Assembly (NCBI GenBank): GCA_963721385.1
Contig: CAVRJB010000019.1
Span: 930,001-994,000, forward strand
Reading direction: 5' to 3'
DNA: 64,000 bases
DNA from: DAOMFB01 sp963721385
GTDB lineage: Bacteria > Acidobacteriota > Thermoanaerobaculia > UBA5066
Every line of letters starts with the position of its first letter. Position 1 is the stretch's first letter. Below are positions 8,086 through 15,746 of this stretch, in pieces. Under the pieces are notes generated by a model, which saw nothing but the letters and a program-made list of their open reading frames with translations, had not been told where the DNA came from and did no database searches. The position numbers and the translations under genes are program-made.

Positions 8086-8871
8086 ATGGCGAAGACGACA
8101 TCCTCCGCCGTCCCGATTCTTCTCAAAGAGATTCGAACTGCTCTCGAGGCGAAGGCCGACGAGCGGACGCGTCTTTCTGCGGCCGCTGCCCAGCCGAAGA
8201 CCCCTCTGAAATCTCTCGGCGTCAAGGCGTCCCTCGTCCGTTCGGTCGCGCGCGACGTCGGACAGAGGGCGAAGCCTCCCGTCGATTACGCGACGGCGCT
8301 CGCACTTCTCGACGCGGCCGCGTCGCGGAAGATCCGCGAGGAGATCCTGGTCGCCATCGAGATCCTCGAGCGGTTCCGACGCGAGTTCGGCGGGTCCATC
8401 TTCCCGCACCTCGAGAAGTGGGGCTCTGCCGCGGAGGATCTCGAGGTGGCTGAGGCGCTCGGCATCCGCATCGCCGCGCCGGCTCTAGCGAAGGAGCCCG
8501 GGAAGATGGCGATCGTGAAGAAGTGGGCGAGGCTGAAGAGCGTGGGCAAGCGGCGCCTCGCCGTGCTGGCCGCGTCGGGCCTCGTTACGGAGGGCCGCCG
8601 GGAGGCGTCGCTCGTGCTCGACATGTGCGAGCACCTGCTCCACGAGGACAACCCGGCGCTCGTGTCGGCCGTGGCGGGCCTGCTCCGCGACACGACGAAG
8701 GTGGACGCGAAGGCGGTCCAGGATTTCCTCTTCCGCCGTTCCATTGACGGGAACCCGCAGATCCTGCGCGCCGGCTCGGAGAATCTCGACGCCGCCCGTC
8801 GCGCCGCGCTCATCGCGAAGCTCGAGGCGCAGGCCGGGATCCCGGTGCCCCTCGCCGCCGCCGAACGCTAG
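8086..8871 (+). CDS. DNA alkylation repair protein, AlkD-like (HEAT repeats)
   Basis: The roughly 261-residue, all-helical product opens MAKTTSSAVPILLKEIRTAL and contains motifs typical of the AlkD/DNA-alkylation-repair family. Examples are PVDYATALALLDAAASRKIR, EEILVAIEILERF and WARLKSVGKRRLAVLAAS. AlkD flips no base and excises bulky cationic lesions through HEAT-like repeats. Catalytic residues cannot be confirmed without an alignment, so a general HEAT-repeat role remains possible. An alternative start is TTG 8080, two codons upstream. The gene converges on the anti-sigma gene and the two stop codons share CTAG at 8868-8871, leaving no room for a separate terminator. Confidence 0.7.
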   Translation: MAKTTSSAVPILLKEIRTALEAKADERTRLSAAAAQPKTPLKSLGVKASLVRSVARDVGQRAKPPVDYATALALLDAAASRKIREEILVAIEILERFRREFGGSIFPHLEKWGSAAEDLEVAEALGIRIAAPALAKEPGKMAIVKKWARLKSVGKRRLAVLAASGLVTEGRREASLVLDMCEHLLHEDNPALVSAVAGLLRDTTKVDAKAVQDFLFRRSIDGNPQILRAGSENLDAARRAALIAKLEAQAGIPVPLAAAER

Positions 8872-9824
8872 GACGGCAGCAGCAACCTCTCGCCGCTCGC
8901 GATCTCCTGCCCGGTGAGGGTGAGGATGAAGGGGTGCGAGCGCCATTTGAGGCGGCGTTCCGACGCGCCGAGGCGCGTCATCGCACGGACCTCGGACTCG
9001 AACCGCGTGCGGCGCTTTTCGTCCATCTCGGAGAGCCTCGCGGCGAGTCGCTTGAGTCCGGCCTTCTCGTCGGGCGTGAATCCGCGGACGCGGCGCCAGC
9101 GTTCCTCGAGGGTCTGGCGCTCGGCGAACGGGCGCGCGGCGAAGGCCGCCTCGAGCTTCATCCACCGGGCGCGCTCCTCCGGGGAGGCGGCCCTCCAGTC
9201 GGCGAGGCGGTCGGCCTCGGCCTCTTCGCTCTCGCGCGGCGGCGCCGCGGCCTGCGCCCCGGGAGCGGCGGGCCCGATCTCGCCGGGGAAGAGGGGTCCG
9301 AGGCGCGCCAGCGTCTCGACGAAGCCGAGGAATTCGACGTTTTTCAGGGCGAGGATCCGCTGGCGCTCCTCGTCTCCCAGCGGCCCCTTCTCGAGTGCGA
9401 TCGGCGTCGAGCGGACGGCGAGGATGTCGGGGGGACGTGCGGCCCGGTCGGCCGGAGTCGCGGCCCGGCGGGTCGCCGGCGCTGCGGGCGCGGGCGCCGG
9501 GGCCGGCGCCTTGCGGATCAGCAGCCCGGCGAGGCCGAGCCCGAGGACGACGGCGGCCGTGCCAAGCACGCGGCGCGAGGCGAGCCGCGCGAACATCCGG
9601 GCCGCGGCGGTCTCGCGCGCCATCCGGAGGCTGACCTTCTGGTCGAAATCAGGCGGCGGCTCGGCTTCGGGCGCGGCGCGGAGTAGATTCTCGATGGCAG
9701 CGAAATCGCGCGCCAGCGAACGGCAGGCCGTGCACTCCTGCAGATGCTCGACGACCGGCGCGTGGCCGCCCTGCGATCCGGAGGACGGGTCGACGATTCT
9801 CTCGCGAAGCTCCTGGCAGTTCAC
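8868..9824 (-). CDS. membrane anti-sigma factor with zinc motif and DUF3106-like tail
   Basis: The 318-residue protein starts with a cytoplasmic zinc-binding anti-sigma module, HLQECTAC (His27, Cys31, Cys34, with Cys3 as likely fourth ligand). A basic segment and one transmembrane helix follow (about 86-104, VLGTAAVVLGLGLAGLLI). The periplasmic part contains a Pro/Ala linker and two EER-W units (SPEERARWMKLEAAF, TLEERWRRVRGFTPDE) resembling DUF3106 repeats. The start overlaps the stop of the sigma-factor gene by ATGA. It would hold the adjacent sigma factor at the membrane until an envelope signal is received. The signal is unknown. Confidence 0.82.
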   Translation of the reverse strand: MNCQELRERIVDPSSGSQGGHAPVVEHLQECTACRSLARDFAAIENLLRAAPEAEPPPDFDQKVSLRMARETAAARMFARLASRRVLGTAAVVLGLGLAGLLIRKAPAPAPAPAAPATRRAATPADRAARPPDILAVRSTPIALEKGPLGDEERQRILALKNVEFLGFVETLARLGPLFPGEIGPAAPGAQAAAPPRESEEAEADRLADWRAASPEERARWMKLEAAFAARPFAERQTLEERWRRVRGFTPDEKAGLKRLAARLSEMDEKRRTRFESEVRAMTRLGASERRLKWRSHPFILTLTGQEIASGERLLLPS

Positions 9825-10408
9825 GGCTCGATCCCTCCAGGAACCGGGCCCTCGCCCTCCGAGCCTGCGGAAGGCTCCAGGTGCGGATTCAGAAGCGGCT
9901 GGAGCGAGGCGGCCAGGGACTCGAACGCACGCACGAGCCTCCGCCGGAGCTCTCCTTCGGATGTTCCGAGCGCGTCGGCGACGATGGGGAGCGGCTGTCT
10001 CGCGACGCGAGCGAGAAGAAACGCACTTCGCTCACCGGGCGGGAGAGCCGCGACGGCGGCGCGCTGGAGCGCGATCTGCGCGGCCGCCGACTCCTTGAGC
10101 CGGGCGGCGGGGATCGTCGGGACGTCCGCGGCCGGCAGCCGCGAGGCCTCCTTCGCGACGAGGCCCCAGAGCCTTGCGGGGAACGACGTCTTCGGGTCGA
10201 ACCGCGGCGCGGAACGGAACAGCGCCTCGAAGACTGCGGCCGCAGCTTCGGCGGCGGGCGCCGGGTCGAACGTCCGTTCGAGGACGGTGTACACAGGCCG
10301 TCGCCACCGATCGAGGAGGCGCCGCTCGGCCGCAGCATCACCTGCGGCGACGAGCAGCAGGTCGCCGGTGTCGGGGAGCGGAGCGGTTCCGGTGAGCGGT
10401 CGTGCCAC
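9821..10408 (-). CDS. divergent ECF-type RNA polymerase sigma factor
   Basis: A 195-residue protein in the position and size of an ECF sigma factor, cotranscribed with a zinc anti-sigma factor. Region 2 is divergent (GDAAAERRLLDRWRRPVYTV, then FEALFRSAPRFD). Region 4 is clearer: ALPPGERSAFLLARVARQPL followed by PIVADALGTSEGELRRRLVR, a helix-turn-helix. The C-terminus has a Gly/Glu/Pro-rich extension. GTG 10406-10408 is the start; a TAGAAT hexamer sits 9 bases before it. The overlap with the anti-sigma gene and the paired layout are stronger evidence than the sequence itself. Confidence 0.75.
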   Translation of the reverse strand: MARPLTGTAPLPDTGDLLLVAAGDAAAERRLLDRWRRPVYTVLERTFDPAPAAEAAAAVFEALFRSAPRFDPKTSFPARLWGLVAKEASRLPAADVPTIPAARLKESAAAQIALQRAAVAALPPGERSAFLLARVARQPLPIVADALGTSEGELRRRLVRAFESLAASLQPLLNPHLEPSAGSEGEGPVPGGIEP

Positions 10409-10417
10409 CCAGGCTCC

Positions 10418-10423
10418 ATTCTA
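10418..10423 (-). promoter_or_regulatory. TAGAAT -10 of the sigma/anti-sigma operon
   Basis: TAGAAT on the minus strand with 9 bases to the GTG start at 10408, consistent with a leaderless or near-leaderless transcript. Confidence 0.45.
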
Positions 10424-10455
10424 GAGGAGGGGCGGCCGGCGCCGCCGGCCGCGCG

Positions 10456-10986
10456 TCAATCGGGTTTCGAGCGTTCGAAGCGCTGAACGATCCAGAGCTG
10501 CGCGTATTCCGGCCCCTTCGACGCGATCGCCGCCATTTCGCCCGCCTTGAGGACCTCGTCGACGTTTCCCCGAGGCCCGAAGATCACGATCGCGGGGAGC
10601 GGCGCCTTCGGATCGACGCCGAACCTCTCGGGGATGGCGGCGTTCGCGTTTCCGGGCGTGACGTCGACGAAGGCCGGGACGAACTGCCGCAGGAGCTGAT
10701 TCAGGAACTTCGGTTCGAAGATCGCCGTGTTCAAGTTGCGGCACGGCTTGCAGTCGTTCGTCCCGAAGACGAGGAGCATGCGGCGGTTCGACTGGTCGCA
10801 GACGACCTTGTAGTGCGCAATCGTCAGGTCGCCGTCGGCTTCGGCGTCGAAGATCGGGAGCGAATCGGCCTTCGCCGGGGCCGCAGAGGTCGGCGCCGCG
10901 GCAGGCTTCTTCGGCGGCGGCGCCGCAAGAGCGGCTCCGGCGACGAGAGAGGCGAGTGACAGGGCGAGCGTCAGTTGTCGGGTCAT
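10456..10986 (-). CDS. secreted thioredoxin-fold protein
   Basis: The 176-residue product begins with a Sec signal peptide (MTRQLTLALSLASLVAGAAL, cleavage near Ala-Leu-Ala-Ala) and a Pro/Ala linker. The thioredoxin-like domain then shows RRMLLVFGTNDCKPCRNLNT, where CKPC is the redox motif. LPAIVIFGPRG is the cis-Pro region, and FVDVTPGNAN replaces the usual VDV strand. It probably acts as a periplasmic thiol-disulfide protein. The position of the motif after FGTNDC resembles thioredoxin_7/DUF255 relatives more than classical thioredoxin. A purine-rich GAAGGAAAGAG lies before the ATG. Neighbours give no clear partner. Confidence 0.8.
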   Translation of the reverse strand: MTRQLTLALSLASLVAGAALAAPPPKKPAAAPTSAAPAKADSLPIFDAEADGDLTIAHYKVVCDQSNRRMLLVFGTNDCKPCRNLNTAIFEPKFLNQLLRQFVPAFVDVTPGNANAAIPERFGVDPKAPLPAIVIFGPRGNVDEVLKAGEMAAIASKGPEYAQLWIVQRFERSKPD

Positions 10987-11032
10987 CGGGGCTCTTTCCT
11001 TCCGCGGCGGCCGGCGGGCCGCCGTCGAGATG

Positions 11033-11359
11033 TCAGTTGGGACGCACCGGCGCGGGCACGTCAGCCCGCGAGGCCTCGAAGTCGGTCCGGATCGGGCCGA
11101 AGGTCTTCTCGTAGAGGGCGATGTTCTGCGCGAGAGCGTTCAGCAGCTGCTTCGCGTGGACCGGGGTCGTGAGAACGCGGGAGAGGACGCGGACGTCGTT
11201 CCGCCCCGGCACGGCGCGACCGAAGTCGAGGACGAACTCCGCCGGGTTGTGGATGATGTTGGCGAAGTTCACGTAGACGCCGTTCGCCACCGTGTCGTCG
11301 ATGGAGAACTGGAGCGTGGACGCCGCGGGCGCGTCCGGTTTGGGAGGCTGGTCGGTCAC
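11033..11359 (-). CDS. DUF3467 family protein
   Basis: A small protein of about 108 residues with the DUF3467 pattern: VYVNFANIIHNPAEFVLDFG, then VRVLSRVLTTPVHAKQLLNA and a terminal helix (LAQNIALYEKTFGPI). The family is widespread and of unknown function. Two starts are possible. GTG 11357-11359 has GAGAGG about six bases upstream and is chosen here; ATG 11378-11380 adds seven residues. It diverges from the TPR gene at 11423, and the two promoters appear to overlap. Confidence 0.85.
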   Translation of the reverse strand: MTDQPPKPDAPAASTLQFSIDDTVANGVYVNFANIIHNPAEFVLDFGRAVPGRNDVRVLSRVLTTPVHAKQLLNALAQNIALYEKTFGPIRTDFEASRADVPAPVRPN

Positions 11360-11407
11360 GGTGACACCTCTCGGCCGCATGTCGCGGCCACCCGCAAAGG
11401 ACGCGCC

Positions 11408-11415
11408 AGTATAGT
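11408..11415. promoter_or_regulatory. overlapping divergent -10 elements
   Basis: AGTATAGT holds TATAGT on the plus strand (11410-11415), 7 bases before ATG 11423, and TATACT on the minus strand (11408-11413), for the DUF3467 gene. RNA polymerase could not occupy both at once, so the two genes may be reciprocally transcribed. Confidence 0.4.
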
Positions 11416-11422
11416 GGAGACC

Positions 11423-12307
11423 ATGCGTGCTCTCGCCCGTGCCGCCGCCTTCGCCGTGGCCCTCATCGCCCTTCCCTCGGCCGTGGCCCAGTCGCCCGCG
11501 GCCGAAGGCGCCCTCGCCGAGGCCGACCGGCTCTGGACCGAGCGGGCGCTTGACTCGACGGGGGGCGAGGCCTCCGCCCCGCGCGCCGCGGCGCTGGTCG
11601 CCGCGTGCCGGAAAGCCGCCGAACTCGACCCCGGGTCTCTCGAGCCCCGCTGGCGGCTGATGCGCGCCCTCTACTTCCAGGGCGAGCACGCGACGGCCGA
11701 CGCCGCGGAGAAGAAGACGATCTTCGCCGAGGGGAAGAAGGAGGGAGAAGCGTCGCTGGAGATCGTCCGGCAGGCCGTCGCGACGACGACGGGCCGCAAG
11801 ACCGCGGACGAAACGCCGGTCCGGCTCGCCCCGGACGCCAAGGGAATCCCCGGCATCGTCCCCACCTTCCTCTGGGCGGGGATCGACTGGGGGAAGTGGG
11901 CGCTCGTTTTCGGGAAGACCGAGGCGGCGAAGAAAGGCGCGGCCGACAGGATCCGGGACTACGCGGCGGCTGTGGTGCTCCTCGACCCGTCCTTCGAATC
12001 CGGCGCCGGCTATCGGGTCCTCGGCCGGCTCCATCACCAGACGCCCGCGATCCCGTTCTTCACGATGTGGGCCTCGCGCGACGAGGCCCTGAAGAACCTC
12101 CGCCTCGCGTACGCCGCGGGGCCGAAGCACTTCTACAACAGGCTCTACCTCGCCGAGGTGATGTGGGACTACGAGAAGCCGAAGCGGCCCGAGGCCCGGA
12201 AGATGCTCGAGGAGCTCGCCGCCGCCACCCCCTCGGCGGACTACCTCGTCGAGGACCGGCGCGCGCAGGAGGACGCCCGGGCCCTCCTCGTCGTCTGGGC
12301 GAAGTGA
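11423..12307 (+). CDS. secreted TPR-like protein (TatT-like)
   Basis: The 294-residue product has a signal peptide (MRALARAAAFAVALIALPSA, cleaved after AVA). An all-helical repeat body follows: AACRKAAELDPGSLEPRWRL, RALYFQGEHATAD, YRVLGRLHHQTPAIPF, ALKNLRLAYAAGPKHF and RLYLAEVMWDYEK. This order resembles the TRAP-associated TatT / TPR periplasmic proteins, which bind small ligands or partners. No transporter genes lie beside it. ATG 11423 is preceded by TATAGT at leaderless spacing and by a GGAGA that could also bind the ribosome. The function is uncertain beyond periplasmic helical repeat protein. Confidence 0.65.
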   Translation: MRALARAAAFAVALIALPSAVAQSPAAEGALAEADRLWTERALDSTGGEASAPRAAALVAACRKAAELDPGSLEPRWRLMRALYFQGEHATADAAEKKTIFAEGKKEGEASLEIVRQAVATTTGRKTADETPVRLAPDAKGIPGIVPTFLWAGIDWGKWALVFGKTEAAKKGAADRIRDYAAAVVLLDPSFESGAGYRVLGRLHHQTPAIPFFTMWASRDEALKNLRLAYAAGPKHFYNRLYLAEVMWDYEKPKRPEARKMLEELAAATPSADYLVEDRRAQEDARALLVVWAK

Positions 12308-12324
12308 CGCGCGCCTCGCGCGAC

Positions 12325-12330
12325 TAGAAT
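12325..12330 (+). promoter_or_regulatory. TAGAAT -10, leaderless-type promoter of the serine acetyltransferase gene
   Basis: TAGAAT with 6 bases (CCCGCC) to ATG 12337 and no Shine-Dalgarno sequence between them. Confidence 0.5.
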
Positions 12331-12336
12331 CCCGCC

Positions 12337-13281
12337 ATGAAGAACGTCTCCAGTCGGCCGCCGTCTCCCCGGCCACGCGTCGCGGAGCGGCTCCGGCGCG
12401 CGATGAACCGGATCGTCGAGACGGCGGAGGCCCGGCCGCTCCTCTCGGCGGTCGACGCGCCGCCCCGGCCCCAGAAGGGGGAGATCGTCGAAGTCCTCCG
12501 GATGCTTCAGGAGGTCCTGTTCCCCGGTTATCACGGCCACGCCGTTCTCTACCGCGCGAACCTCGAGAATCACCTCGGCGACGTCCTCTTCCGGATCCAC
12601 CTCAAGCTCTCGGGCGAGATCGAGAAGGCGCGCGCACACCTCTCCGACCCCGGCGTCCCGGCCGAGGTGGCGCGCGAGGTCACGACGGCCCTCTTCGAGA
12701 AGCTCCCCGAGATCGCCGACCGGTTGGCCGAGGACGTCCAGGCGGCCTTCGACGGTGATCCGGCCGCCACGGGGCACGAGGAGATCATCCTCGCCTATCC
12801 CGGGCTCCAGGCGGTCTTCACGTACCGGATCGCCAACGCGCTGCTGCTCCTCGGCGTGCCGCTGATCCCGAGGATCATGACGGAGTTCGCACACGAGGTG
12901 ACGGGGATCGATATCCATCCCGGTGCGCGGATCGGCCGCAACTTCTTCATCGACCATGGGACGGGAACGGTCATCGGCGAGACGACCGACATCGGCGACC
13001 GGGTGAAGCTCTACCAGGGCGTGACGCTGGGAGCCCTCTCGTTCCCGAAGAACGAGAAAGGCGAGCTGATCCGGGGGAAGAAGCGCCATCCGACGGTCGA
13101 GGACGACGTCGTCATTTACGCCGGGGCGACGATCCTCGGGGGCGATACGGTCATCGGGAAGGGGAGCGTGATCGGAGGGAGTGTCTGGCTCACCTCCTCC
13201 GTGGCGCCGGGCATGCGGGTTACGCTCGAGGGGTCGCAGCTCCGGGTCGAGCCGCGCGCGCCCGCCGCGCACGCCCGCTGA
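12337..13281 (+). CDS. cysE: serine O-acetyltransferase (EpsC/CysE type)
   Basis: A 314-residue enzyme that acetylates serine for cysteine synthesis. The N-terminal helical SAT domain is followed by YPGLQAVFTYRIANALLLLG and the catalytic FAHEVTGIDIHPGARIGRNF. FIDHGTGTVIGETTDIGDRV then gives the conserved His-Gly-Thr-Gly, and hexapeptide left-handed-helix repeats run to the end (GATILGGDTVIGKGSVIGGS). The long N-terminus matches the EpsC branch. The gene follows the TPR gene by 29 bases but carries its own TAGAAT. Its 3' end overlaps the convergent folK by 62 bases. Confidence 0.93.
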   Translation: MKNVSSRPPSPRPRVAERLRRAMNRIVETAEARPLLSAVDAPPRPQKGEIVEVLRMLQEVLFPGYHGHAVLYRANLENHLGDVLFRIHLKLSGEIEKARAHLSDPGVPAEVAREVTTALFEKLPEIADRLAEDVQAAFDGDPAATGHEEIILAYPGLQAVFTYRIANALLLLGVPLIPRIMTEFAHEVTGIDIHPGARIGRNFFIDHGTGTVIGETTDIGDRVKLYQGVTLGALSFPKNEKGELIRGKKRHPTVEDDVVIYAGATILGGDTVIGKGSVIGGSVWLTSSVAPGMRVTLEGSQLRVEPRAPAAHAR

Positions 13282-13792
13282 CCGCGGGCTCCGCGCCCAG
13301 CCTCCGGATCGCTTCGCTCGAGCTCGCCCTCGCCTCGCGCAGGAGGCGCGCCACCGTCTTCCCGGTTCCGGGCACGACGCGCCGCGGCGCGAGTCGGGCG
13401 AGCGGCTCGAGGACGAAGAGGCGCTCCGCCATCCGGCGGTGGGGAATCGTCAGCATCCGCGTCTCAAGGCGGGCCGTGCCGTAGAGAAGGAGATCGAGAT
13501 CGAGGAGGCGCGGGGCGTTGCGTCGGCCGGCTCCTCGGCCCGCGGCGCGCTCCAGCTCCTTGAGGCGTGCGAGCAGGGTCCGGGGCCCGAGGCGCGTCGT
13601 CCCGACGAGGACGGCGTTGACGAAGTCGGGCTGGGGCGGGCCGCCGACGGGGGAGGTCCAATAGAGCGGAGAGAGGCGGCGACCCGCGACGTCCCGCGCG
13701 AGGCGGCGCGCGGACTCGCGGAGCGCCGCGACAGGGTCTCCGAGATTGGCGCCGAGCCCGATCGCGACGAAGACGGCGCGGGCCGGAGCGGC
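13220..13792 (-). CDS. folK: 2-amino-4-hydroxy-6-hydroxymethyldihydropteridine pyrophosphokinase, start unclear
   Basis: HPPK transfers pyrophosphate from ATP to hydroxymethyldihydropterin in folate synthesis. The frame reads VFVAIGLGANLGDPVAALRE, then SPLYWTSPVGGPPQPDFVNA. It carries the catalytic RNAPRLLDLDLLLYG (two Asp for Mg) and MLTIPHRRMAERLFVLEPLA, all expected HPPK signatures. The C-terminus has an Arg/Ala-rich tail that overlaps the convergent cysE. No ATG, GTG or TTG is present in frame between the upstream gene's stop (13794-13796) and the VFVAIGLG start, nor for some distance further upstream. The given start is therefore the first codon after that stop, not a true initiation site. 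A non-standard start or an indel near 13775-13800 is possible. Confidence 0.88.
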   Translation of the reverse strand, partial: AAPARAVFVAIGLGANLGDPVAALRESARRLARDVAGRRLSPLYWTSPVGGPPQPDFVNAVLVGTTRLGPRTLLARLKELERAAGRGAGRRNAPRLLDLDLLLYGTARLETRMLTIPHRRMAERLFVLEPLARLAPRRVVPGTGKTVARLLREARASSSEAIRRLGAEPAVSGRARRARAARPGAATPRA

Positions 13793-13793
13793 C

Positions 13794-14129
13794 TCAGTAC
13801 TCTTCGTCGTCGGTCTCGGGGCCCTGAAGGCCCGTGGCCGCTTCGCCGAGCGGCAATTCTTCTTCGTCGTCGAGGCGCTTGAGGTTGGGGTCCTCCGCTT
13901 CGGGAGTGCTCCCTTCCTCGTCGTCGCGCGAGCGCTCGAACATCTCCGGATCCGCGAACTCGTCGCGCTTGGCGCGACGGGCCGCCTGCAGCATCACGGG
14001 GGACGTGGGCTGCGGCGGCGCTTCCTTCTGGTCGGCGCCGCATTTCGGACAGAGGACCGGCGTTTTCCGGAGGTCGTAGAACTTGGTCCCGCACTTGAAG
14101 CAGGAATGTTTCAGTCCCAAGTCGGGCAT
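13794..14129 (-). CDS. FYDLN-acid zinc-ribbon protein (TIGR02300-like)
   Basis: A 111-residue protein starting MPDLGLKHSCFKCGTKFYDL. It has two CxxC pairs (CFKC and CPKC) around the FYDL motif that names the FYDLN-acid family, followed by a very acidic low-complexity tail (DDEEGSTPEAEDP, LDDEEELPLGEA, ETDDEEY). The family's function is unknown. A GGGGGAACG ribosome site precedes the ATG. It is directly upstream of folK on the same strand and divergent from tgt. Confidence 0.85.
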   Translation of the reverse strand: MPDLGLKHSCFKCGTKFYDLRKTPVLCPKCGADQKEAPPQPTSPVMLQAARRAKRDEFADPEMFERSRDDEEGSTPEAEDPNLKRLDDEEELPLGEAATGLQGPETDDEEY

Positions 14130-14200
14130 CGTTCCCCCAAAGAAAAAGGCGGGCGGAACATAGCATCCAGGTTGCGGCGGGTCAACGACTTGCCCAGGGC

Positions 14201-14206
14201 TAGACT
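14201..14206 (+). promoter_or_regulatory. TAGACT -10 for tgt
   Basis: TAGACT followed by 10 bases (C-run then GTCG) to ATG 14217; the predicted leader would be only a few bases. Confidence 0.4.
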
Positions 14207-14216
14207 CCCCCCGTCG

Positions 14217-15362
14217 ATGCTGGGCTTCTCGGTTCTCGGACGGGACGGCGCCTCGGCAGCGCGCCGGGGACGCCTGGTCCTGGATCACGGCTCCGTCGAG
14301 ACCCCCGCGTTCATGCCGGTCGGCACCGCCGGGACCGTCAAGGCGGTCCGATGGGAGGACGTCTCGAGGGCGGGCGCGGAAATCGTCCTCGCGAACACCT
14401 ACCACCTGATGCTCCGGCCGGGCGGCGACACCATCCGGCGGCTCGGGGGGCTCCACCGCTTCTCGGGCTGGACCGGTCCCATCCTGACGGATTCCGGCGG
14501 ATTCCAGGTGATGTCCCTTGCCGCGAACCGGAGGCTCTCGCCGGAGGGAGTCGCGTTCCGGAGTCACCTCGACGGCAGGGAATTCCTGTTGACGCCCGAG
14601 CGTGCGATGGAGCTCCAGGCTCGCGACTTCGGCGTCGACGTGGCGATGGTCCTCGACGAGTGCACGCCGCATCCGGCGACGCTCGCCGAGGCGCGCATCT
14701 CGATGGAGCGGACCCACCACTGGGCGGCGCTTTCGCTGGCGCGCTTCCGGGAGATCGCCGGGGACGGGGGGCGCGGCGCGCTCTTCGGCATCGTCCAGGG
14801 CGGGATGCACGTGGAGCTCCGCGCGGAGAGCGTCGCCACGCTCTCCGCGATGCCCTTCGACGGCATCGCCTGCGGCGGCCTCTCCGTCGGAGAACCCAAG
14901 GAGGAGATGCGCCACCTGGTGGCCTTCACCGGCCCGCGACTCCCCCGGGAGAGGCCCCGCTATCTCATGGGCGTCGGGCGGCCCGACGACCTCGTTCACG
15001 CGGTGGCGCACGGCTTCGACATGTTCGATTGCGTCCTCCCGACGCGGGCCGCCCGGCACGGGCTGCTCTACACCTCGGAGGGGACGCTCACGATCAAGCA
15101 GGCTCGCTACCGCGAGGACGCCGGGCCCCCCGATCCCGCCTGCGCCTGCCCGACCTGCCGTTCCTGCTCGCGGGCCTACCTGCGGCACCTGTTCGTCTCC
15201 GGCGAGCCGACAGCGGCCACGCTTCTGACGGTTCACAACCTGACGTCGATCCTTGACTTGATGCGCCGAATCCGTGACGCTCTCGAAACGAACACGTTCG
15301 GGGCGCTCGCCGCCGGAACTGCGGTGCGCTCCCGGACCGACGACCGAAAGGACGCCCGATGA
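14217..15362 (+). CDS. tgt: queuine tRNA-ribosyltransferase
   Basis: Tgt exchanges guanine 34 for preQ1 in tRNAs for Asn, Asp, His and Tyr. The 381-residue chain has LANTYHLMLRPGGD and ILTDSGGFQVMSLA (general acid/base Asp). It also has VLDECTPHPAT, GIVQGGMHVELR, IACGGLSVGEPKEEM and FDMFDCVLPTRAARHG, which holds the nucleophilic Asp. The zinc site is complete: CACPTC with a third Cys and a later His in LLTVHNLTSI. It heads the tgt-yajC(-secD-secF) cluster common in bacteria and overlaps yajC by four bases (ATGA). Confidence 0.97.
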   Translation: MLGFSVLGRDGASAARRGRLVLDHGSVETPAFMPVGTAGTVKAVRWEDVSRAGAEIVLANTYHLMLRPGGDTIRRLGGLHRFSGWTGPILTDSGGFQVMSLAANRRLSPEGVAFRSHLDGREFLLTPERAMELQARDFGVDVAMVLDECTPHPATLAEARISMERTHHWAALSLARFREIAGDGGRGALFGIVQGGMHVELRAESVATLSAMPFDGIACGGLSVGEPKEEMRHLVAFTGPRLPRERPRYLMGVGRPDDLVHAVAHGFDMFDCVLPTRAARHGLLYTSEGTLTIKQARYREDAGPPDPACACPTCRSCSRAYLRHLFVSGEPTAATLLTVHNLTSILDLMRRIRDALETNTFGALAAGTAVRSRTDDRKDAR

Positions 15363-15691
15363 CTCTCGCTTTCCTTCAGCAGGCCGCTCCCCCTGCGGGA
15401 CCTCTCCAGGGCCTCGCGAGCTTTCTCCCGATCATCCTGGTCTTCGTCATCTTCTATTTCGTCCTCCTCGCGCCGATGCGGAAGCAGCAGAAGAAGACGA
15501 AGGAGATGCTCTCGCACCTCAAGAAGGGCGACCGCGTCGTCACCTCGGGCGGCATCTACGGGACGGTCGCCCAGGTCGAGGACCCGGTCGTCTGGGTGAA
15601 GATCGCTGACACGGTCAAGGTGAAGATGGCCAAGAGCGCCATCACGGCCGTCGTCGAGGACGGCGAGACCCCGAAAGAACCCGCCGCCTGA
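15359..15691 (+). CDS. yajC: preprotein translocase subunit YajC
   Basis: A 110-residue single-span membrane protein. A short periplasmic N-terminus leads into LASFLPIILVFVIFYFVLLA, followed by the family signature PMRKQQKKTKEMLSHLKKGD, then RVVTSGGIYGTVAQVED and a C-terminal beta domain. YajC associates with SecDF in the holotranslocon. Here secDF lies 4.3 kb downstream on the same strand, separated by the YhaO/YhaN-like pair. It overlaps tgt by ATGA. Confidence 0.96.
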   Translation: MTLAFLQQAAPPAGPLQGLASFLPIILVFVIFYFVLLAPMRKQQKKTKEMLSHLKKGDRVVTSGGIYGTVAQVEDPVVWVKIADTVKVKMAKSAITAVVEDGETPKEPAA

Positions 15692-15746
15692 CGGCGCGAC
15701 CCGCCCCTCGAGGGGGAGGAGGACGGATACGGCCGCACCCCCGATC

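Noticed and set aside
15704..15715. Perfect 12-base palindrome CCCCTCGAGGGG between yajC and the nuclease gene
   Set aside because: No loop for a terminator hairpin and no partner site; in such GC-rich DNA it may be chance.
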